From contig CBDEGD010000012.1 in assembly GCA_965237625.1 (NCBI GenBank), positions 124,001-188,000 on the forward strand: a DNA stretch of 64,000 nucleotides, given 5' to 3'. Numbering within the stretch: the first letter of the stretch is position 1; every line of letters starts with the position of its first letter. Of the stretch, positions 58,813 to 64,000 are shown piece by piece. The notes under the pieces were generated by a model. It had not been told where the DNA came from. It saw only the letters and a list, made by a program, of their open reading frames with translations, and made no database searches. A program made the position numbers and the translations under genes. The DNA is from JABDIP01 sp965237625. Lineage in GTDB: Bacteria; Pseudomonadota; Alphaproteobacteria; DSM-16000; Inquilinaceae.

Positions 58813-60621
58813 ATGAGTATTGGGGAGGGGATCGCCGTGGCGTCGGATTCGGGTAAGCGGTTGCGCAGCCAGGACTGGTTCAACAATACCGGCGAACCGG
58901 ATATGACCTCGCTCTATATCGAGCGGTATCTGAATTTCGGGCTGACCCGGACCGAGTTGCAGTCCGGACGGCCGATCATCGGCATCGCCCAGACCGGCAG
59001 CGATCTGTCGCCGTGCAACCGCCACCATCTGCAACTGGCGGATCGTGTCAGGGACGGCATCCGCGATGCCGGCGGCATTCCGTTGGAATTCCCCACCCAT
59101 CCGATCCAGGAGACCGGCAAGCGGCCGACCGCGGCGCTCGACCGCAACCTGGCCTATCTGTCGCTGGTCGAGGTTCTGTACGGCTATCCGCTGGACGGGG
59201 TGGTGCTGACCACCGGCTGCGACAAGACCACGCCAGCCTGCCTGATGGCCGCCGCCACGGTCGACATCCCGGCGATCGTGCTGTCCGGCGGGCCGATGCT
59301 GGACGGCCATTACGAGGGCAAGCTGGCCGGGTCCGGCACCGTGGTCTGGGCGGCGCGGCAGAAGCTGTCGACCGGAGAGATCGACTACGATCAGTTCATG
59401 GACGAGGTCTGCGCCTCTGCTCCCAGTGTCGGCCATTGCAATACCATGGGCACCGCCACTTCGATGAATTCCCTGGCCGAGGCGCTGGGCATGTCCCTGC
59501 CCGGCTGCGCCGCCATCCCCGCCCCCTATCGCGAGCGCGGCCAGATGGCCCACGCGACCGGCCACCGCATCGTCGAGATGGTGCATGAGGATCTGAAGCC
59601 GTCGAAGATCATGACCAAGGCGGCCTTCGAGAACACCATCGCCGTCAACTCGGCGATCGGCGGCTCGTCGAACTGCCCGCCGCACATGATCGCCATCGCC
59701 CGGCATATGGGGGTCGATCTCGATCTGGAGGATTGGCAGCGGGTCGGCCATGACATCCCGCTACTGGTCGATGTCCAGCCCGCCGGGCGGTTCCTCGGCG
59801 AAGGCTTCCACCGGGCCGGCGGCGTGCCGGCGGTGTTCCGCGAGCTGATTGGCGCCGGCCGCATCAACACCGAGGTGATGACGGTATCGGGCAAGACCAT
59901 GGGCGAGAACCATTCGGCGCCGATGGACATCGACCGCGAGGTGATCCGCGCCTATGACGACCCGCTGATGGCGGCGGCCGGGTTCGTGGTGATGTCGGGC
60001 AATCTGTTCGACGGCGCGGTCATGAAGACCTCGGTCATCAGCCCGGAATTCCGCGAACGCTACCTGCTGGAGCCCGGCAAGGAGGGCATGTTCGAGGGCC
60101 GCGCCATCGTCTTCGAGGGGCCGGAGGACTATCACGGGAATATCGAGGACCCGGCGCTGAATATCGACGCCCACTGCATCCTGGTGATCCGCGGCTGCGG
60201 CCCGATCGGCTATCCGGGCGCCGCCGAGGTGGTCAATATGTCGCCGCCGGCATATTTGATCAGGCAGGGCGTCACCGAGCTGCCCTGCATCGGCGATGGC
60301 CGCCAGAGCGGCACCTCGGGCAGCCCCTCGATCCTGAACGCCTCGCCGGAATCCGCTGCCGGTGGCGGGCTGGCCCTACTGAAGAGCGGCGACCGCATCC
60401 GCGTCGACCTCAACACGCGCCGCGTCGATCTGCTGATCGACGATGCCGAGTTGGAAGCCCGCCGCGCCGCCTACGCCCCGCCCGATCTGGTCCACCAGAC
60501 GCCCTGGCAGGAGATCCAGCGCCGCATGGTCGGCCAACTCTCCACCGGCGCTTGCCTGGAACCGGCGACCCTGTATATGCGGGTGGTGGAGACACACGGG
60601 ACGCCACGGCATTCGCATTAG
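58813..60621 (+). CDS. xylD: D-xylonate dehydratase-like IlvD/Edd protein
   Basis: A 602-aa Fe-S dehydratase of the IlvD/Edd family. LRSQDWFNN and LYIERYLNFGLTRTEL near residues 17-45, then SGRPIIGIAQTGSDLSPCNRHH near 52 (Cys), VVLTTGCDKTTPACLM near 130 (Cys) and VGHCNTMGTATSMN near 208 (Cys) supply the cluster ligands. The N-terminal wording closely resembles Caulobacter D-xylonate dehydratase rather than EDD or ILVD. It would give 2-keto-3-deoxy-D-xylonate, an AraD1-type substrate, linking it to the frameshifted gene at 43563. Other sugar acids remain possible. Confidence 0.85.
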   Translation: MSIGEGIAVASDSGKRLRSQDWFNNTGEPDMTSLYIERYLNFGLTRTELQSGRPIIGIAQTGSDLSPCNRHHLQLADRVRDGIRDAGGIPLEFPTHPIQETGKRPTAALDRNLAYLSLVEVLYGYPLDGVVLTTGCDKTTPACLMAAATVDIPAIVLSGGPMLDGHYEGKLAGSGTVVWAARQKLSTGEIDYDQFMDEVCASAPSVGHCNTMGTATSMNSLAEALGMSLPGCAAIPAPYRERGQMAHATGHRIVEMVHEDLKPSKIMTKAAFENTIAVNSAIGGSSNCPPHMIAIARHMGVDLDLEDWQRVGHDIPLLVDVQPAGRFLGEGFHRAGGVPAVFRELIGAGRINTEVMTVSGKTMGENHSAPMDIDREVIRAYDDPLMAAAGFVVMSGNLFDGAVMKTSVISPEFRERYLLEPGKEGMFEGRAIVFEGPEDYHGNIEDPALNIDAHCILVIRGCGPIGYPGAAEVVNMSPPAYLIRQGVTELPCIGDGRQSGTSGSPSILNASPESAAGGGLALLKSGDRIRVDLNTRRVDLLIDDAELEARRAAYAPPDLVHQTPWQEIQRRMVGQLSTGACLEPATLYMRVVETHGTPRHSH

Positions 60622-60709
60622 GGGCGAACGTGGAGCGAGCCCTGCGACCGTAACGATCCCTTAATCGTCCCGATCCACCCTGCCCGGCAGGCAGAACAGG
60701 GTGTTTCGG

Positions 60710-61282
60710 ATGCATAGACTCGCAGCAGTTCTTCTGCTCATCGCCTATGGCCATGTCGTCACGCCGATAGCACAAGCCGGCGAGGAGTTTACCGAGCGGG
60801 TCTTTCCGCTGCCCGGCCACGGGGCGTTCAGCCTGTGGGTGCCGGGATCCTGGTGGTACGAAACCGCCCAGCCGAAGGGCGAGTTGCCGCCGACCATTTC
60901 TTTTCTGCCGGCGCACGGACAGGATTTTCTGATCCTGGTGACGCCAATATGGCCGGCGGACAACCCTCCGGCCGGACACAATTCGTCGGCGACCATCCGC
61001 ACGCTGGTCGAAGAGTCTGCCGACGTCATGCAGAAGGGCGCCGTTGAGGAGACGATCGAGATCAAGCCGATAGACGATGTGACCGGCTACTACTTCTCCG
61101 CCACCGACGCCTCGTTGGTCGGCAAAACGCCGCCGCCGGGCGAGTATCTCCATCTCACCCAGGGTGTCCTCGCCGTCGGCGATCTGCTGTGCACCTTCAC
61201 GGTGCTAAGCAACTATCCCGACGACCCGACGGCCCTGGTCCTGTCAGCATTGGGCACGGCGGCGCACCGCAACGGGAACTAA
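60710..61282 (+). CDS. Secreted protein of unknown function, 190 aa
   Basis: The ATG at 60710 begins a signal peptide (MHRLAAVLLLIAYGHVVTPIAQA). The mature part has FPLPGHGAFSLWVPGSWWYE near residue 30, LVTPIWPADNP near 72 and DVTGYYFSATDASLVG near 118, a beta-rich pattern, and ends THRNGN-like. No family recognised. It is one base before the next gene, so they are probably an operon. Confidence 0.65.
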   Translation: MHRLAAVLLLIAYGHVVTPIAQAGEEFTERVFPLPGHGAFSLWVPGSWWYETAQPKGELPPTISFLPAHGQDFLILVTPIWPADNPPAGHNSSATIRTLVEESADVMQKGAVEETIEIKPIDDVTGYYFSATDASLVGKTPPPGEYLHLTQGVLAVGDLLCTFTVLSNYPDDPTALVLSALGTAAHRNGN

Positions 61283-61283
61283 A

Positions 61284-61859
61284 ATGCCGGACCTCGATAC
61301 CAAGACCGTCGCGCTGAGCCGGAAGAAGATCCTGCTGATCATCGTCTTATGCCTTGCCTTCGTGGCGCTCGGCTATTGGCTGTTCACGCTGGACGACGCA
61401 TTCATCCGGGATGGGCGACGTTTCCGCAGCCCGGCATTCGTCCATGGCGTGGGGGCATTGGCGATGGCGTTCTTCGGAATGCTGCTGATCATCGTCGTCC
61501 GGAAGCTCTTCGACACTCGGCCGGGGCTTGCCCTGGACGGCTCGGGATTGCTGGATAACTCCAGCGGCTTCTCGATCGGATTGATTCCCTGATCGGACAT
61601 CACCGGCCTTGAGGAATACCAGTCATTCAAACAGAGAATGCTGGTCGTGTTCGTGACTGACCCAGACCGGTATTGCGAATCCGGAAGTTGGCTGACGCGC
61701 TATATGCGAAAGTCGACCTTCAAGATGTGCGGCAGCCCGGTAACAATCAACACGGGTGCCCTGAAATTAGGGTTTGATGAAGTGGTTGCCCTGATCAACC
61801 AATACCTGTCCAAATACGGACAGCCCAGGGGCGGGCCCCGCACCCCTACCGACATCTAG
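61284..61859 (+). pseudogene. STM3941-type membrane protein interrupted by an in-frame TGA
   Basis: The first part (102 codons) has an N-terminal helix (KKILLIIVLCLAFVALGYWLF) and a second (GALAMAFFGMLLIIVVRKLF), then PGLALDGSGLLDNSSGFSIGLIP and a TGA at 61590-61592. The reading frame resumes directly as SDITGLEEYQSFKQRM to 61859, giving 190 codons with one TGA. In the family the residue after IP is Trp, so TGG to TGA explains the break. The C-terminal domain is soluble (LGFDEVVALINQYLSKYG). The first part alone could be made, but it lacks the domain. Confidence 0.8.
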
Positions 61860-61926
61860 GTCCGCGCCGACGCAACGACGCGCTGTAATTACGCTCTTCT
61901 CACCAAACCCGTCATCGCGAGCCGCA

Positions 61927-62035
61927 GGCGCGGCGATCCAGGGCGGCCAGGGCTTGACTGGATTGCCGCGCCGCCCTGTCCTGAGCCTCCTCATCCTGAG
62001 CTTATCGAAGGACGAAGGGCGCTCCTCGCAAATAC
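61927..62035. repeat. Dispersed repeat cluster: inverted repeat plus third copy of the 34.9-kb repeat
   Basis: GGCGCGGCGATCCAG at 61927-61941 pairs with CTGGATTGCCGCGCC at 61958-61972. Right after, at about 61980-62030, the CCTCATCC...GGACGAAGG core of the element at 34942 is seen again. It fills most of the gap before the glycerophosphodiesterase gene. Confidence 0.7.
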
Positions 62036-62122
62036 GGCGCCGGGAGTGGGCCTTGAAGTCAGCCCGCGACATTGTCATCGGCTTGTCACTGGAGCGGGCC
62101 TCGACGACCTGCCAGACTGGCC

Positions 62123-63376
62123 ATGATCGCAATCCACGGTTGGGAGGGGAAGTTGCGCGTACCGGTCCTGTTTGCGGCCAGCGTTGGATTGCTGACCGCG
62201 TCGCCGGCCCTTGCCGACCCCGCCGAGCTTGGCCCCCGCCCCTTCTATCTGGTCGACCAGATGGAGGAAGGGCCGCTGAAGGAGACGCTTCAGCAGTGTT
62301 CGGCCGGCCCGTTCGAGACCAGCCGATTCTCCATCGGCCATCGCGGGGCCGCGCTGCAATTCCCTGAGCATACGCGTGAATCCTATACGGCGGCGGCGCG
62401 GATGGGGGCCGGGATCGTCGAATGCGACGTGACCTTCACCAAGGACCGCGAACTGGTCTGCAGGCATTCGCAATGCGACCTGCACACCACCACCAACATA
62501 TTGGCGATCCCGGAACTGGCGGCGCAGTGCAGCGAGCCGTTCAGCCCCGCCGACCCGGACGCCGGCACCCGCGCCTCCGCGCGCTGCTGCACCAGCGATA
62601 TCACCCTGGCCCAGTTCCGCATGCTCGACGGCAAGATGGATGCGGCGAACCGCGACGCGACGACGGTCGAGAAGTACATGGCCGGCACCGCCGATTGGCG
62701 CACCGACCTCTACGCCAGTTCCGGCACGCTGATGACCCATGCGGAGAGCATCGCGCTGCTCGACGGTCTCGGCGTGGATTTCACCCCGGAGCTGAAGGCC
62801 GCCAACGTGCTAATGCCCTATGAGGGCGATTATTCCCAGGCGGATTACGCCCAGGCGATGATCGACGACTACAAGGCGGCCGGCATCGACCCGGCCCGGG
62901 TTTTCGCGCAGTCCTTCAGCCTTGACGATGTGCTGTACTGGATCGGTTCCGAGCCGGAGTTCGGCGCCCAGGCGGTCTATCTGGATGGCCGCTACGGCGA
63001 TAACGGGTTCGATCATACCCGGCCGGCAAGCTGGTCGCCCGGCATGGACGATCTCGCCGAGCAAGGCGTGGCGATCCTGGCGCCGCCCTTGTGGATGCTG
63101 GTCGGGCTTAATGGCGACGGCGAGATCGTGCCGTCGGAGTACGCCAATGCCGCCAAGGCGGCAGGCCTCGACCTCATCACCTGGACCCTGGAGCGCTCCG
63201 GCCCGTTGGACGAGGGCGGCGGCTGGTACTATCAGACTATCGCCGAGGCCACCGGCAATGACGGCGTGACGTTTGAACTGCTCGACGTGCTGGCTCGGGA
63301 GGTCGGCGTGCGCGGCGTATTCTCCGACTGGCCGGCCACGACGACCTATTACGCGAACTGCATGGGCCTGGAATAA
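62123..63376 (+). CDS. Secreted glycerophosphodiester phosphodiesterase
   Basis: A 417-aa GDPD enzyme from the ATG at 62123 with a signal peptide (VPVLFAASVGLLTASPALA); a TTG start at 62153 with GGGAGGGG is an alternative. Catalytic parts: SIGHRGAALQFPEHTRESY near residue 70 (His-Arg and acid), IVECDVTFTKDRELVCRHS near 96 with metal ligands and the second His. The C-terminal part (GLDLITWTLERSG near 348) is the TIM barrel end. It hydrolyses glycerophosphodiesters such as glycerophosphocholine in the periplasm to alcohol and glycerol 3-phosphate. Confidence 0.92.
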   Translation: MIAIHGWEGKLRVPVLFAASVGLLTASPALADPAELGPRPFYLVDQMEEGPLKETLQQCSAGPFETSRFSIGHRGAALQFPEHTRESYTAAARMGAGIVECDVTFTKDRELVCRHSQCDLHTTTNILAIPELAAQCSEPFSPADPDAGTRASARCCTSDITLAQFRMLDGKMDAANRDATTVEKYMAGTADWRTDLYASSGTLMTHAESIALLDGLGVDFTPELKAANVLMPYEGDYSQADYAQAMIDDYKAAGIDPARVFAQSFSLDDVLYWIGSEPEFGAQAVYLDGRYGDNGFDHTRPASWSPGMDDLAEQGVAILAPPLWMLVGLNGDGEIVPSEYANAAKAAGLDLITWTLERSGPLDEGGGWYYQTIAEATGNDGVTFELLDVLAREVGVRGVFSDWPATTTYYANCMGLE

Positions 63377-63606
63377 AAGCGTTTTTCGACGTCGCGAAAT
63401 TTAATTTCGTTGACATCGGCGAACGATGGGCCCATGTACTGTCCAGCGATTGCGCAAGAGCGCCCCGATCCAGGGGACGCCCCATCGCCTCTTCCCACAA
63501 TCCCGTTCTCGCCAGTTGCGCTTGGTGTGACGTAGCGCATCACCGATCCGTGCGACGATCGCACGGCCATGAGGTGTGCAAGCAGCACAAGAAAGATTTT
63601 GTACCT
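63377..63606. other. Intergenic region before the helicase
   Basis: No gene. The sequence is less GC-rich than the flanks and presumably contains the promoter of the helicase gene; no hairpin or RNA motif that I trust. Confidence 0.4.
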
Positions 63607-64000
63607 GTGACCATTCAAACATTCGAACAGCTCGGCCTGGCCGAGCCCCTTACCCGCGCCCTGGCCGGTGCGGGCTAGTAAGACCCCGACACCGATTCAG
63701 ACTGGCGCCATCCCCGCCCAGCTTTCCGGGCGCGACCTGCTGGGCCTGGCCCAGACCGGCACCGGCAAGACCGCCGCTTTCGGGCTGCCGATCCTGCATC
63801 GCCTGCTGGCCGAGAAGGGCCGCCCGGCGCCGCGCACCGCGCGTGCGCTGATCCTGGCGCCGACCCGCGAGCTGGCCGTGCAGATCGACCAGTCCCTGCG
63901 CGACTATGGCAAGCATATGTATCTGTCGACCGCCCTGGTGCTGGGCGGCTTGTCGCGCAGCAAGCAGGTTCGCGCCCTGTCCCGCGGCGTCGACATTCTC
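63607..64000 (+). pseudogene. DEAD-box RNA helicase, N-terminal part with frameshift, cut by window edge
   Basis: A GTG at 63607 opens 23 codons (TFEQLGLAEPLTRALAGAG) that end in TAG at 63676. The main frame resumes near 63683: TPTPIQTGAIPAQLSGRD, Walker A AQTGTGKTAAF near 40, and motif Ia PTRELAVQIDQ near 77. A small indel between GGGCTA and GTAAGACC near 63676 explains the shift, with the expected GY-x-K-x-TPIQ sequence. Whether the gene is really broken or misread is not certain. It would be an RhlE-like helicase acting on RNA structure. The rest is beyond the window. Confidence 0.82.

Overview
The window is high-GC DNA (about 65 % by eye) with alphaproteobacterial character. DUF2336, DUF2270, a Caulobacter-type D-xylonate dehydratase, several Fe(II)/2-oxoglutarate dioxygenases, TRAP and Liv transporters and many dispersed palindromic repeats fit Rhodospirillales or a relative. 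That placement is inference. I found no rRNA, tRNA or CRISPR array.

Layout. 1-2.4 kb: livM (cut by the window edge), livH and a secreted phytase-like esterase. 2.9-9.8 kb: a catabolic operon with a TRAP transporter (dctQ, dctM, dctP), a frameshifted glutamine-synthetase-like ligase, an aldehyde dehydrogenase and an iron alcohol dehydrogenase. The set suggests uptake and gamma-glutamylation of an amine or amino alcohol, followed by oxidation. 9.8-20.2 kb: a small ribbon-helix-helix pair, an AraC regulator, a decayed cysteine hydrolase, DUF2270, methyltransferase, lipoprotein, GNAT, a large orphan membrane protein, DUF2336 and a family 1 glycosyltransferase, plus a 267-bp element with 34-bp terminal inverted repeats.

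20.3-31.4 kb is accessory DNA: a low-GC PhoD phosphatase, a deleted IS630 copy, a membrane-anchored patatin between two near-identical phytanoyl-CoA dioxygenase genes, and an AT-rich Sel1-repeat gene with a C8 frameshift. The Sel1 gene lies between a 161-bp duplicate of the livF 3' end and intact livF-livG. 31.5-36.9 kb: a GFA protein, a cyclooxygenase-like haem peroxidase, a TauD dioxygenase and small genes. 37-39.9 kb is a second cargo block (trypsin-like protein, Cys-rich protein, divergent orphan) bounded by a 36-bp duplicate of the ndh 3' end. The geometry matches the livF case.

39.9-52.8 kb: ndh, an aldolase-SDR fusion, an AraD1-like protein, a GntR regulator and a mutarotase. These are followed by a uronate block: divergent kdgK-eda and uxaC-uxuB, to which D-xylonate dehydratase at 58.8 kb is thematically related. 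The mannonate dehydratase step is not in the window. 53-64 kb: DUF6968, methyltransferase, a broken DUF2238 gene, a CPA2 antiporter, a secreted Sel1 protein, a secreted orphan, a gene interrupted by TGA, a glycerophosphodiesterase and the frameshifted start of a DEAD-box helicase.

About ten genes carry single-base frameshifts or in-frame TGA codons. Some may be sequencing errors and some real decay; read-level data would decide. The most interesting structures are the two 3'-end-duplication cargo sites, the patatin between dioxygenase repeats, and the cyclooxygenase homologue with an altered distal haem pocket.
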